Assembly (NCBI RefSeq): GCF_001999335.1
Contig: NZ_MLHS01000017.1
Coordinates: 1 to 64,000, forward strand
Length of the DNA: 64,000 bases
Origin: Rodentibacter sp. Ppn85
GTDB taxonomy: Bacteria > Pseudomonadota > Gammaproteobacteria > Enterobacterales > Pasteurellaceae
Reading direction: 5' to 3'
Positions within the stretch are counted from its first letter, which is position 1, and the number at the start of each line of letters is the position of its first letter. The position numbers and the translations under genes are program-made. The notes under the pieces are model-generated. The model saw nothing but the letters and a program-made list of their open reading frames with translations, had not been told where the DNA came from and did no database searches. Positions 8,051 through 18,070 of the stretch are shown in pieces.

Positions 8051-8769
8051 TTTAGCGACTCCAATTTACATTCCATTTTAGGACGGCGTAATGTCAAGAT
8101 TAGCCAAATTCCGATTAAGGTTGGGAGCAAAAAATGTTGTTTGCCTACGATAAGCAAAGAAATTAAGGCGATTGCTAAACCGAGCAAAGAACTTTCGTGG
8201 GATTTTTCTTTCATCCAATTTTCCGCAAAAATCACTAGAAAAAGTGCGGTCATAGCAAACTCAACACCTTTTAAGTCAACGGGTAAGAGCTCGCCAAATA
8301 GATTTCCCATCGTCGCGCCCAATACCCAATAAGTATGCAGATACAAACTCACAAAGAACATATACCAACCCTTGTCTAAGTGCGGTGGAATTTTTGCCAT
8401 ATAATTCAATGAGAAAGATTCGTCCACCAAGGAACTAATCAAATACCAGCGCTTTTTACCAAGATGCACGCCATATTTTTCCAACATAGAAATGGCATAA
8501 AAAATTTGTCTGCCGCTCACCATCAGTGTCACTAATAGCACACTTAACGGTGAAAAAGGCGATACCAAAGCACTGGCGGCAATGAACTCTACCGAACCTG
8601 CATAAATTAATAATGCCATCAAGATGGGATACCAAACGCCAAAACCCAGTGCTTTCATATAAATGCCATATGCTATGCCAAGAAATAAAAATCCTGCGAT
8701 CATAGGCGCACTGTAGGGCAATGCCGCCTTGGCTGCTGCACGGATAGGCTGTATTTGAGAAGAATCCAT
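8047..8769 (-). CDS. azlC: AzlC-family large subunit of a branched-chain amino acid/methionine exporter
   Basis: A 240-residue membrane protein of the AzlC/BrnF family (Pfam AzlC). Family landmarks are PFMI-like APMIAGFLFLGIAYGIYM near the start, YAGSVEFIAASAL, VTLMVSGRQIFYAISMLEKY and SLVDESFSLNYMA. It begins on the base immediately after the metR stop codon and overlaps azlD by 4 bp, so metR-azlC-azlD is one transcription unit. Works with AzlD in efflux of branched-chain amino acids or methionine. Substrate inferred, family secure. Confidence 0.88.
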   Translation of the reverse strand: MDSSQIQPIRAAAKAALPYSAPMIAGFLFLGIAYGIYMKALGFGVWYPILMALLIYAGSVEFIAASALVSPFSPLSVLLVTLMVSGRQIFYAISMLEKYGVHLGKKRWYLISSLVDESFSLNYMAKIPPHLDKGWYMFFVSLYLHTYWVLGATMGNLFGELLPVDLKGVEFAMTALFLVIFAENWMKEKSHESSLLGLAIALISLLIVGKQHFLLPTLIGIWLILTLRRPKMECKLESLK

Positions 8770-9708
8770 TTATTCCCTCGCTAACTCTAAAACGGACAAT
8801 CCCGGTAAAGTGGAAAAACTTTGAGATTTAACGGTTTGATAAAAATCCTCCATATACGCAAGACTTTCATCTTCTTTACGAATAGCGGCATATAAATTGC
8901 TATACAGACCTTCTTGCGTAACTTTGCGCGCCACTACATAGCCTTTTTCAAGATAAGGTAACGCAGCCCAGTAAGGAACGGTGGCAATACCCCGATGGCT
9001 TGCCACTAATTGAATCATTGCGATTGTAAGTTCAGTGGTACGGCGTGCGGGATTAATTCCTTTCGGTTTTAATACTTTACGCAATAAATCTAACATCTCG
9101 TCCGGCACAGGATAAGTGACCCAAGTCTCATCGGCAAAATCTTCTGCTTGCCAAATTTCTTTTGCGGCCAACGGATGATCTTTCGAGCAAATGCCTACCA
9201 TCTCGTAAGAAAAGAGCGGTTTAAAAACCACATCATCATTTGTTTCAATTTCAGATACAATTGCCCAATCTGCACGATGGGAAAGTAATAAACCGACAGG
9301 ATCCGTGTGAAAACCGGATACAATGTCCAATTCCACCAATCCCCAATGCTGACGAAACTCATCCATTGCCGGCATTAACCAATCAAAACAAGTATGACAT
9401 TCCACCGCTATGCGTAATTGCCCTGCATCACCATGTTTGATCCGGGTTAAATCACGTTCCGCATCAATAACTTTCGGTATTACTTCATTGGCTAGACGAA
9501 TTAATCGTTCTCCTGCGGCAGTAAAACGTAACGGGCTACTTTTGCGCTCAAATAAAGGTAAATCAAAGTGATCTTCAATCAGTTTAATTTGATGAGAAAG
9601 TGCGGATTGAGTGAGATAAACCCGTTTAGCTGCCAAAGAAACACTACCGGTTTCTTTTAATGCCAATAAAGTTTTAAGATGTCGAAATTCAAGAAATGTA
9701 GGTTTCAT
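8770..9708 (-). CDS. metR: MetR, LysR-type regulator of methionine biosynthesis
   Basis: A 312-residue LysR-type regulator: winged helix-turn-helix at residues 8-67 (LKTLLALKETGSVSLAAKRV, TQSALSHQI), then the ligand-binding domain. Similarity to E. coli MetR is clear in FRHLKTLLALKE, TQSALSHQIKLIEDHF, LRIAVECHTCFDWLMPAMDEF, LFSYEMVGICSKDHPLAAK and VASHRGIATVPYWAALPYLEKG. MetR activates met genes with homocysteine as coeffector. Here it heads an operon with azlCD. No metE or metH is visible nearby, and no TGAA-N5-TTCA MetR site was found in the 280 bp upstream. Confidence 0.9.
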   Translation of the reverse strand: MKPTFLEFRHLKTLLALKETGSVSLAAKRVYLTQSALSHQIKLIEDHFDLPLFERKSSPLRFTAAGERLIRLANEVIPKVIDAERDLTRIKHGDAGQLRIAVECHTCFDWLMPAMDEFRQHWGLVELDIVSGFHTDPVGLLLSHRADWAIVSEIETNDDVVFKPLFSYEMVGICSKDHPLAAKEIWQAEDFADETWVTYPVPDEMLDLLRKVLKPKGINPARRTTELTIAMIQLVASHRGIATVPYWAALPYLEKGYVVARKVTQEGLYSNLYAAIRKEDESLAYMEDFYQTVKSQSFSTLPGLSVLELARE

Positions 9709-9987
9709 GAGCGCAATTCATAAAATACTAAAAATGAATGAACAGTATGATACCGAAAAATAAGGAAAATTAAAGTCTATGTAGCCATTAGTCGGTTCTT
9801 TATGGATTATTTAGACAATCACTGCCAGTCGAAAAGATGTTTACGCAGAATTTAGGATAGATTCGGAATTTGGCTGTAAATGGAAAAACGCCTTACGAAT
9901 ATTTGTTGGAAAAACCTAAATAAGTTATGATACGCACTTTATGGTAGGTAGGATGTTGATATCCTCGTATTCTGTAAGGACATAACC

Positions 9988-10632
9988 ATGCAATTTGCAG
10001 TAATTGGACTGGGTAAATTTGGATTAGCTGCGGCATTAGAGCTTCAAGGATTAGATAATACAGTAACTACTATCGATCATGATGAAAAATTGATTGAGAA
10101 ACTCGGCGATCGTTTGCATTATGCAGTAATTGCGGATTCCACTGATATATCAGCTTTACAAGAACTAAATATAGCAGATTACGATGCAGTATTAGTAGCA
10201 ATTGGAGCGGATTTAGAAGCCAGTTTGCTGACAGTATTAAATCTACAAAATTTAAATGTAAAAAATATTTGGGTTAAGGCAAAAAATCAAGCGCATGCCA
10301 TGGTATTAAAAGGCCTTGACATTGTGAAAGTAATAGAGCCCGAGTATGATATGGGGGTTCGGATAGCGCAAGCAATGAATTATCCGATGGTGACCCAATA
10401 CATGCCGTTGGGAGATAATTATTTCTTAATTAAAATCGTGGTAACCTCTACCGAACATAGTCTTGCGAAATTACAAGATAAATATCCTAACGATAAGTTT
10501 GTCAGTGTGATGCGCAACGGGCAATTGATTTCAGAGTTAGACTCTGATTTTCAATTTATAGAAAACGATCGCTTAATAGTCATGGGTGAGCTTAAAAGTT
10601 TGAGAGCTCTAGCATTAGAGTTTAAAGCATAA
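9988..10632 (+). CDS. ktrA: KtrA, RCK-domain gating subunit of the Ktr K+ transporter
   Basis: A 214-residue cytoplasmic protein: Rossmann RCK_N domain with VIGLGKFGLAAALEL at residues 4-18 and the acidic TTIDHDEKLIEKL strand end that binds nucleotide ribose, then a RCK_C (TrkA_C) domain ending near residue 210. KtrA rings bind ATP/ADP or NAD(H) and open the KtrB channel. AAGGA precedes the ATG. The stop codon overlaps the ktrB start (TAATG), so the pair is translationally coupled. The 280 bp before this gene hold a small hairpin (AGGAT...ATCCT near 9950) but no recognised riboswitch. Confidence 0.93.
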   Translation: MQFAVIGLGKFGLAAALELQGLDNTVTTIDHDEKLIEKLGDRLHYAVIADSTDISALQELNIADYDAVLVAIGADLEASLLTVLNLQNLNVKNIWVKAKNQAHAMVLKGLDIVKVIEPEYDMGVRIAQAMNYPMVTQYMPLGDNYFLIKIVVTSTEHSLAKLQDKYPNDKFVSVMRNGQLISELDSDFQFIENDRLIVMGELKSLRALALEFKA

Positions 10633-11951
10633 TGAAAGTTTATCATTCTTCAACCCGACCGTTACGCTTATTAGTTTTTGGCTTTTTAAGCTTGATCTTC
10701 ATCGGAGCCTGTTTGTTAAAATTGCCCTTTGCCTATAATGGCGATCTATCTTGGCTCAGTGCTTTTTTTACTTCAACTTCTGCAGTTACAGTAACAGGGC
10801 TTGCAGTGACCGATACTGCAAATTACACGACTTTCGGACAAAGTGTAATTATGATCTTAATCCAAACCGGCGGATTAGGTTTTATGACTTTGGCAATCGC
10901 CGCGATGATGAGTATTGGCATTCGTATCAGTTTAGGCAACCAACAAATAGCGTATGAAGCACTTGGGATTGTTCCACTCCATTTGATTGGCAGTACAGTA
11001 CGTTTGGTTATTCTTTTTGCTTTATCGTTTGAATTTATTGCCGTAGTTGTGCTAACGCTACATTGGATGGGAGATTTAGGTTTTCAACGTGCGCTATATG
11101 AATCCGTATTTTATGCGATCTCAGCGTTTAATAATGCAGGGTTTGCTTTAAGCTCGGATAGCTTAATGCCTTTTTCTGATGACATCACCGTGAATTTCAC
11201 TATCATGGCATTGATTATTCTGGGCGGGTTAGGGTTTACGGTATTAATTGATATAACCAAGAACCGGCATTGGAGTAAATTTAATCTAAATACACAACTC
11301 ATTTTAATTGCCACCTTAGTGCTGAATGCGAGCGCATTTCTTTTTTTCTTCATTATGGAAACCCACAATCCGACAACATTAAAAAACGTTGGCTTACAAG
11401 AGCAAGCTCTATCGTCCTTATTTCAGGCAGTAACGGCTCGTACAGCCGGCTTCAATTCTATTGATATTAGTCAAATGACGGACGCCAGCACCATGGTAAT
11501 GATGTTTTTAATGTTCATCGGCGGCGGTTCACTTTCCACTGCCAGCGGGATCAAAATCGGCACATTGATAGTGCTTATTATGGCAACCGTTTCTTACATA
11601 AAACGCAAAGATTCCGTAACTATTTTCCACTACACCATTAGTACAGATCAAATCCAGCGTGCAATTGCATTATTTTGTATTAGCTTGTGTTTGATTTTCG
11701 TCAGCATCGTGATTTTACTGATGATCGAACATAAACACGCCTTTTTAGATGTTGTTTTCGAGGTAATTTCAGCCCTTGGTACAGTGGGGCTTTCCCGAGG
11801 ATTAACGGGTGATTTATCCCCTCTTGGGCAAATAGTTATTATGCTCATGATGTTTGTTGGCCGTCTCGGTCCTTTAACCATTGCCTATGTCATCGCTTTA
11901 CCGGTGCGTAGTAAAGTTCGCTATCCTTCCACAACGATTCATATCGGATAA
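10632..11951 (+). CDS. ktrB: KtrB, Na+-dependent K+ transporter membrane subunit
   Basis: A 439-residue Trk/Ktr/HKT superfamily protein with four M1-P-M2 repeats. The four selectivity filter loops are visible, each with its glycine: STSAVTVTGLAVTD, ISAFNNAGFALSSD, VTARTAGFNSID and ISALGTVGLSRGLTG. K+ uptake is driven by the membrane potential or Na+ and is gated by KtrA. It is followed by an intrinsic terminator. The C-terminus FVGRLGPLTIAYVIALPVRS is typical. Assignment is secure. Confidence 0.95.
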   Translation: MKVYHSSTRPLRLLVFGFLSLIFIGACLLKLPFAYNGDLSWLSAFFTSTSAVTVTGLAVTDTANYTTFGQSVIMILIQTGGLGFMTLAIAAMMSIGIRISLGNQQIAYEALGIVPLHLIGSTVRLVILFALSFEFIAVVVLTLHWMGDLGFQRALYESVFYAISAFNNAGFALSSDSLMPFSDDITVNFTIMALIILGGLGFTVLIDITKNRHWSKFNLNTQLILIATLVLNASAFLFFFIMETHNPTTLKNVGLQEQALSSLFQAVTARTAGFNSIDISQMTDASTMVMMFLMFIGGGSLSTASGIKIGTLIVLIMATVSYIKRKDSVTIFHYTISTDQIQRAIALFCISLCLIFVSIVILLMIEHKHAFLDVVFEVISALGTVGLSRGLTGDLSPLGQIVIMLMMFVGRLGPLTIAYVIALPVRSKVRYPSTTIHIG

Positions 11952-11955
11952 AAAA

Positions 11956-11986
11956 ACAAAAGGCAACTCAGGTTGCTTTTTGTTTT
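11956..11986 (+). terminator. Intrinsic terminator after ktrB
   Basis: A stem of about ten pairs (AAAAGGCAAC with GTTGCTTTTT, one G-T pair) and a short loop, followed by GTTTT, begins 5 bp after the ktrB stop. Confidence 0.75.
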
Positions 11987-12000
11987 ACCTGATTTATCCT

Positions 12001-12123
12001 ATGAAATTTCCCTTCTTCAAAAAATTGAAGTTTTTCTTTAATTCCGTACGGTCATCAAAATATTATGTGCAAAAAACCATTTTGAATAATGGAATCATCC
12101 TAATTAAACAAGAAAATGAATGA
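12001..12123 (+). CDS. Possible 40-residue small protein between two terminators
   Basis: An ATG-initiated frame of 40 codons encoding a basic peptide starting MKFPFFKKLKFFFNSVRSS and ending KQENE. It lies exactly between the ktrB terminator and a second strong terminator at 12134-12158, an arrangement expected of a small transcript. There is no good Shine-Dalgarno sequence and no recognised family. The lysine/phenylalanine-rich content may simply reflect AT-rich sequence. Low confidence; a chance frame is quite possible. Confidence 0.2.
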   Translation: MKFPFFKKLKFFFNSVRSSKYYVQKTILNNGIILIKQENE

Positions 12124-12131
12124 CAAAAATA

Positions 12132-12158
12132 AAGGCGACTAAAAAGTCGCCCTTTTTT
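12132..12158. terminator. Strong bidirectional terminator
   Basis: Perfect stem GGCGACT / AGTCGCC (12134-12140 and 12145-12151) with loop AAAA, followed by six T on the plus strand. On the minus strand the stem is followed by TTTATTTTTG, so it can also end the gene whose stop is at 12204. Confidence 0.85.
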
Positions 12159-12203
12159 AACATTACAACCGGTGCATAATACTCATTTTTTTAACCGCAC
12201 TTT

Positions 12204-14171
12204 TTATTTTTCCGGTTGAATAGGCCAAAATAAACTCAATGGATGCTGTTTGATAATCTCTGCGACTTCACGCCAAATCGCCCACCAACTGATTATTTCC
12301 GCACTTAAAGAACGTAACGCCACCCAAAGGGTTAAAGAAAAACTCACCACTAAGTTCACTAAACCGATTAACAAGACAAAAACGATACATTGTAATAAAA
12401 GTGCAAAATCGAAATGTCCGCTCACAGCAATATAACCGACGTTAGCAGAAGAAAATGCCACATGGCGAATGTCTAACGGCAAACCGGTTAAATACCCTAC
12501 CACCCCAGTTAAACCGAGCAATAAACCAAAACAAAGATTTCCGATGATGGAACCATAATTTTCGTGCATATAATCCGCCAGTTTTTCACGCAGCTTTAAA
12601 GGCAGCATTTTTTTCAGTAATGGATGTTGGCGTAAACGCATTCGCATATTTAAGTAATTACTTCGATTATCAAAATAGCCCGAAATAATACCTGAACAGA
12701 ATAGCCATACTCCTGCGATTGCGGCAAACCATAATGTACCGGCAAAAGGATCAATACTGTGTAGCTGATAGTCAATCTGTTCCTGATTCATCAGGGCTTC
12801 ACCGGTTTGATAGCGGTAGGCAAAGGCAATAAGCATCGCCAAGCTCATCGCGACGATCACATTACCAAGCACAGCAATACTTTGAGAGCGAAACACATCC
12901 ACCAGTAATTGTGCCAATTTCACATTCAGGCTCTTACCTTGCGGATTCTTTTCGACCGCTTCGGCAAAACGGGCTGCCGTCATTGCAGGCTGCTTTGTCG
13001 CCACAGTAAAATGCAACATAAAAATCAACGTAAACCCTAAGCCATAATTAAGCCCTTCTGCAATACCCTTCCAGACTTTATCGTCAATCATACCGCCCAA
13101 ATAGGTTTTCAATAACGCCATTAATGCGATCAATACCCCACCGCCGGCGGCAGAATAAAACATCGCAAAATATTCTTTTTTATCCCGAGTAATGTAATGC
13201 TCGCCATGATCTCCCGCGTTCTGTGTAATGCTTCGTGCAATCAGTTTTGAACTTTGTTTCCACAGACGGGACACACTATGTTGCTCTGCCGAGGCTCGAG
13301 CAAAACAAGCCGTCAGCAACAAAATACGTCGTGGCAAATAACGATTTGATACAAAAATTGCCATCAGTTTTTCTAGACGTTCAAGCGTTTGTGAGAGTCG
13401 CTCCAACAAATACGCAACATGAAGAGATGAACCGACTACAGCCCCCCGTTTTTGTAAACGCTCGATAAGTTGCTGACATTGATCAAACATCACCTGTAAA
13501 TGACTATCATCAAAAGATTCATTTAGACGACGGGCCAATAACCAATCAACAACTTCTCGATGTAATGCAACAAAAGGAGAATCGGCATTCAATAATGACG
13601 GCTCCATACGCATTAATTCAGGTTCCATCTCCTCAGCGGCAATCCAGATAGAGAGCATTTCGATAGCAAACAGCCCTTCATTTTGAAAATGAACACGTAA
13701 GCGTTGACGATCCTTTTCCGTCGTTTTGCGTATCAATACGCCAAATATCGCTCGCCATTCTTTCAATGGAACGGCATCAATCCAACGAGCATCGTCTTTA
13801 TCATTAAATAGTAAATAAAAAATATCGCGTAAATCATTCACATCTTTAAAAGAAGGGCTGAATCGTTCATAAAGACGTTTTTTCATCTCACGACCAAACC
13901 CTTCACGCGGTAGAATTCCGCTACTAATAAAAATCGGATACAAACGCAAACGACATAACCAATCACACAATAATGTCACCACCGAACAGGCAAGTTCATG
14001 ATCCTGCTTTAAAATCCGTTTAATCAAACGCAGATGAGGAACAACCTGCTCTTCACGACTTTCACGCAAAAGCCGACAAAATCCGTCCATCAATCCAAAT
14101 GCATCATTGTCGGCAACTTTCTTACCAATAAATTGCGGCAATGTTTCCGGCTTTACACTAATCGACTTCAA
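12204..14171 (-). CDS. Gcr/SpecificRecomb family integral membrane protein
   Basis: A 655-residue protein of the family usually named site-specific recombinase (Pfam SpecificRecomb, Neisseria Gcr-like). The N-terminal half (1-320) is soluble and helical, with WIDAVPLKEWRAIFGVLI. The C-terminal half has at least five hydrophobic helices, including AGGGVLIALMALLKTYLGG, GNVIVAMSLAMLIAFAY, LWFAAIAGVWLFCSGIISGY, GNLCFGLLLGLTGVVGYLTG and LLLQCIVFVLLIGLVNLVVS. I see no tyrosine or serine recombinase catalytic motif, so the family name is doubtful and a membrane role is more likely. It is monocistronic. Family fairly sure, function unknown. Confidence 0.8.
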   Translation of the reverse strand: MKSISVKPETLPQFIGKKVADNDAFGLMDGFCRLLRESREEQVVPHLRLIKRILKQDHELACSVVTLLCDWLCRLRLYPIFISSGILPREGFGREMKKRLYERFSPSFKDVNDLRDIFYLLFNDKDDARWIDAVPLKEWRAIFGVLIRKTTEKDRQRLRVHFQNEGLFAIEMLSIWIAAEEMEPELMRMEPSLLNADSPFVALHREVVDWLLARRLNESFDDSHLQVMFDQCQQLIERLQKRGAVVGSSLHVAYLLERLSQTLERLEKLMAIFVSNRYLPRRILLLTACFARASAEQHSVSRLWKQSSKLIARSITQNAGDHGEHYITRDKKEYFAMFYSAAGGGVLIALMALLKTYLGGMIDDKVWKGIAEGLNYGLGFTLIFMLHFTVATKQPAMTAARFAEAVEKNPQGKSLNVKLAQLLVDVFRSQSIAVLGNVIVAMSLAMLIAFAYRYQTGEALMNQEQIDYQLHSIDPFAGTLWFAAIAGVWLFCSGIISGYFDNRSNYLNMRMRLRQHPLLKKMLPLKLREKLADYMHENYGSIIGNLCFGLLLGLTGVVGYLTGLPLDIRHVAFSSANVGYIAVSGHFDFALLLQCIVFVLLIGLVNLVVSFSLTLWVALRSLSAEIISWWAIWREVAEIIKQHPLSLFWPIQPEK

Positions 14172-14393
14172 ATTATCTTTCCCCTCTAAATTTCAAAAAG
14201 CGTACTATTATACAAATTGAAAAGAAAATTGGAAAAGTGCGGTTGGTTTTGAGGGTAAATTTATAAACTCCCTACAAAATCATAAATTGCCGTTCTCCAA
14301 TATTTTCTTGATGACCGCTACAATCACTTTTTTGGCATTCCCCAAAATCTTCGTTAAAATAACCGCACTTTTATTTGTCATGAGGAAGGCAAA

Positions 14394-15254
14394 ATGTCAG
14401 AGGCGCTTAGCCATTTAATTTATCTGCTTAAACTTGAAAAAATTGATGATTTAACTTTTTGTGGAAAAAACCAAGATTTAGGTTTACCCCAAGTTTTTGG
14501 CGGGCAAGTTGTTGCGCAAGCGCTGTCGGCTGCAATGCGAATCGCACCGAAAGATCGCCTTTTACATTCGTGCCACGCCTATTTTCTCGCACCGGGAGAT
14601 AGCCGATATCCTATTATTTACGATGTAGAAACGCTACGTGAAGGAAGAAATTTTTCTGCATTGCGAGTGAAAGCGATTCAGCATAATCAGCCTATTTGCC
14701 ACATTACCGCTTCTTTTCAAATGTATGAAGAAGGCTTTGATCACCAAAGTGCAATGCCAAATGTCGGACAACCTGAAAATTTTATTGATGAAAACGCAAT
14801 GATACAAAAAGTGGCTTCTGGCTTACCAGAGCCGTTAAAAGAAAAATTTATGGCGGAACGCCCTTTTGAGATACGGACAAAATATCTCAATAACCCTTTC
14901 AACGGCGTAAAATTACCGCCCGAACAATACTCATGGTTTAAAACCCAGGGTAAGGCACCGCATAATCTCGCCATACAGCAATGTTTGCTTGCCTATTTTT
15001 CCGATTTTCACTGTCTTTTGACCGCACTTCACCCTCATGAGAAAGGTTTTTTACAACAGGGTATGAAAGTTGCGACTATTGATCACAGTATTTGGTTTCA
15101 TCGCCCGTTTGATTTAAATAATTGGCATCTCCATGCAATAGAAAGTAATAATGCTTTTGGCGGATGTGGATTAGCACGCGGGCAAATTTTCTCACAAGAT
15201 GGAAAATTAATTGCGACAACACAACAAGAAGGTTTAATTCGTTATCAAAAATAA
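14394..15254 (+). CDS. tesB: Acyl-CoA thioesterase II TesB
   Basis: A 286-residue double hot-dog thioesterase. The N-terminal hot dog has GLPQVFGGQVVAQALSAAM (about residues 28-46). The C-terminal half carries the catalytic set seen in E. coli TesB: the Asp in ATIDHSIWFHRPF, the Thr/Asn region ESNNAFGGCGLARGQIF and the Gln in TTQQEGLIRYQK at the very end. It hydrolyses medium- and long-chain acyl-CoA in the cytoplasm. An uptake signal sits about 30 bp before the ATG and GAGGAAGG just upstream acts as ribosome binding site. The DUF455 gene starts 17 bp after its stop. Confidence 0.95.
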   Translation: MSEALSHLIYLLKLEKIDDLTFCGKNQDLGLPQVFGGQVVAQALSAAMRIAPKDRLLHSCHAYFLAPGDSRYPIIYDVETLREGRNFSALRVKAIQHNQPICHITASFQMYEEGFDHQSAMPNVGQPENFIDENAMIQKVASGLPEPLKEKFMAERPFEIRTKYLNNPFNGVKLPPEQYSWFKTQGKAPHNLAIQQCLLAYFSDFHCLLTALHPHEKGFLQQGMKVATIDHSIWFHRPFDLNNWHLHAIESNNAFGGCGLARGQIFSQDGKLIATTQQEGLIRYQK

Positions 15255-15271
15255 CAGCACTTGAGGCAATA

Positions 15272-16129
15272 ATGAAAATAGAATTTTGGCATAAGGTCAC
15301 CGAAGCCTTACAAGAAACGGCTCCAAACATAAAATGTGTGCTTGTTAATAAGCTCTATGATGAGATTTTACCGACTATCTCACTCACGAAAATCGATGAT
15401 TTTCCACAAATCAACGTTGAACAAAATATTGCGGGTTTCCCTTCAAAACCGAACCTTGTCGCCCCTAAAGATGTGCCTAAACGTGCATTTGCAACGGAAG
15501 AAGGCTATGCCGCAACCCTACATGCCATTGCGCATATTGAGTTTAATGCGATTAATTTGGGTCTGGATGCCGCATGGCGATTCGGGCGAAATGCACAAGA
15601 AGAGTTGGGAGAAGGGCAAGCTTTTGTAAAAGATTGGTTACGCGTAGCACGAGAAGAAAGTACGCATTTTACTTTAATAAATAACCATTTAAAAACTCTA
15701 GGTTATCAATATGGTGATTTTGAGGCGCATGCCGGTTTATGGGAAATGGCACAAGCCACCGCCCATGATATTTGGGAAAGAATGGCTCTTGTCCCACGGG
15801 TATTGGAAGCGAGAGGATTGGATGCAACACCCGTTCTACAAGAAAAAATTGCCCAGCGTAGAGATTTTGCAGCCGTTGATATTTTAGATGTTATTCTGCG
15901 AGATGAAATTGGTCACGTTTACATCGGTAATCATTGGTATCATGCGCTCTCGGCAAAACGCGGACTGGATGCAATGAAATGTTTCAGTGAACTATTACGT
16001 AAATATCGCATTGTAATTTTTAAAGGTATAATTAATACCGATGCGCGTATTCAGGCTGGTTTTACCCAACATGAATTAGATTGGATTTATGAGGTGGAAC
16101 AAACATTAAAATCCTATATTAAGAAGTAA
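15272..16129 (+). CDS. DUF455 family ferritin-like protein
   Basis: A 285-residue protein of the DUF455 family, a ferritin-like four-helix bundle predicted to hold a di-iron site. Candidate ligands are in HAIAHIEFNAINLGLDAAWRF, REESTHFTLINNHL, GLWEMAQATAHDIWERM and RDEIGHVYIGNHWYHAL, which supply the repeated E/ExxH pattern. The frame is open 36 codons further upstream into tesB, but the ATG at 15272 lies just after the tesB stop and yields the family start MKIEFWHKV. Probably co-transcribed with tesB. No established function. Confidence 0.85.
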   Translation: MKIEFWHKVTEALQETAPNIKCVLVNKLYDEILPTISLTKIDDFPQINVEQNIAGFPSKPNLVAPKDVPKRAFATEEGYAATLHAIAHIEFNAINLGLDAAWRFGRNAQEELGEGQAFVKDWLRVAREESTHFTLINNHLKTLGYQYGDFEAHAGLWEMAQATAHDIWERMALVPRVLEARGLDATPVLQEKIAQRRDFAAVDILDVILRDEIGHVYIGNHWYHALSAKRGLDAMKCFSELLRKYRIVIFKGIINTDARIQAGFTQHELDWIYEVEQTLKSYIKK

Positions 16130-16160
16130 AAAGTGCGGTCAATTTTGACCGCATTTTTTA
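16130..16160. terminator. Uptake-signal dyad, bidirectional terminator
   Basis: AAGTGCGGTCAA pairs with TTGACCGCATTTTTT. It lies between the convergent DUF455 gene and murA, with A residues on the left and T residues on the right, so it can work in both directions. Confidence 0.8.
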
Positions 16161-16172
16161 AAATGATGAGCG

Positions 16173-17459
<1,287 letters not shown>

Positions 17460-17717
17460 TTAACTGGATTGATGTAAAAGGCGATCCATTTTCCACTTTT
17501 CAGTGGTATAGGTCTTGATGGTTAATGCATGAATTTCACCTGTTGTGAAATAAGACATTAATGGGGCATAAATAGTTTGTTGCTGTTTGACCTTTGACAA
17601 AGCTGCAATTTCATCACTCACGACTATCACACCAAAATGCGCATTTTCACCCTGAGCATACACTTCGTCAACATTTAAAGTTTCTTTTAAAATTCGTTCA
17701 ATTTCTTGCAGTTCCAT
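17460..17717 (-). CDS. ibaG: BolA-family protein IbaG
   Basis: An 85-residue BolA-fold protein of the IbaG/YrbA type, with QGENAHFGVIVVSDE containing the conserved His and the KVKQQQTIYAPLMSYF motif typical of this family. BolA proteins bind [2Fe-2S] clusters with monothiol glutaredoxins. Start choice: MELQEIERIL gives the usual length, but MGIRMELQ (start 17729) or a longer frame overlapping mlaB (start 17744) are also open. It is positioned between mlaB and murA, the conserved gamma-proteobacterial order. The name in E. coli reflects acid induction. Confidence 0.88.
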   Translation of the reverse strand: MELQEIERILKETLNVDEVYAQGENAHFGVIVVSDEIAALSKVKQQQTIYAPLMSYFTTGEIHALTIKTYTTEKWKMDRLLHQSS

Positions 17718-17730
17718 TCGGATTCCCATT

Positions 17731-18066
17731 TTAATGATGGTCAATAAAAGCTGCGATCCAATCAGAGAGATTGACTAAATCCGCAAGCGTCAATAATTGT
17801 TGGGGGGGATTAACTAAGCGCACCGTTTTATTAGGCAATTGTTTACTGATATGCAAAAAATCACAAACGAGTACAAAACCTGCAGAGTCTATTTTTGTGA
17901 TCGCCGTTAAATCCCATTCGATAATTGATTGGCTTAACTTAGCTTCAGATAAAAAAGAAGCACGTTGCTGCCACAAGGCTAACAACGTGTTGCGAGATAG
18001 CTCCCCAGAAAATCGGATTGCTATCTTATCATTATTTTGAACCAAATCCCAATTTAATCTTGTCAT
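17731..18066 (-). CDS. mlaB: MlaB, STAS-domain subunit of the Mla phospholipid transporter
   Basis: A 111-residue STAS domain protein (LSRNTLLALWQQRASFLSEA, WDLTAITKIDSAGFVLVCDF). MlaB binds the ATPase MlaF and supports assembly and activity of the MlaFEDB complex. The conserved Thr/Ser in KIDSAGF corresponds to the functionally important position of STAS domains. It starts 4 bp after mlaC and ends near ibaG. A run of seven C (7 G on the plus strand at 17802-17808) lies within the coding region toward its 3' end. Confidence 0.9.
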   Translation of the reverse strand: MTRLNWDLVQNNDKIAIRFSGELSRNTLLALWQQRASFLSEAKLSQSIIEWDLTAITKIDSAGFVLVCDFLHISKQLPNKTVRLVNPPQQLLTLADLVNLSDWIAAFIDHH

Positions 18067-18070
18067 GAGA

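Noticed and set aside
9709-9987. Possible riboswitch or leader before ktrA
   Set aside because: Only a 5-bp hairpin is seen. There is no recognisable ydaO, K+-responsive or other riboswitch core.
12204-14171. Mobile element or DNA inversion system implied by the recombinase label
   Set aside because: No inverted repeats, invertible promoter or catalytic motifs were found around the gene. The name comes from the family label only.
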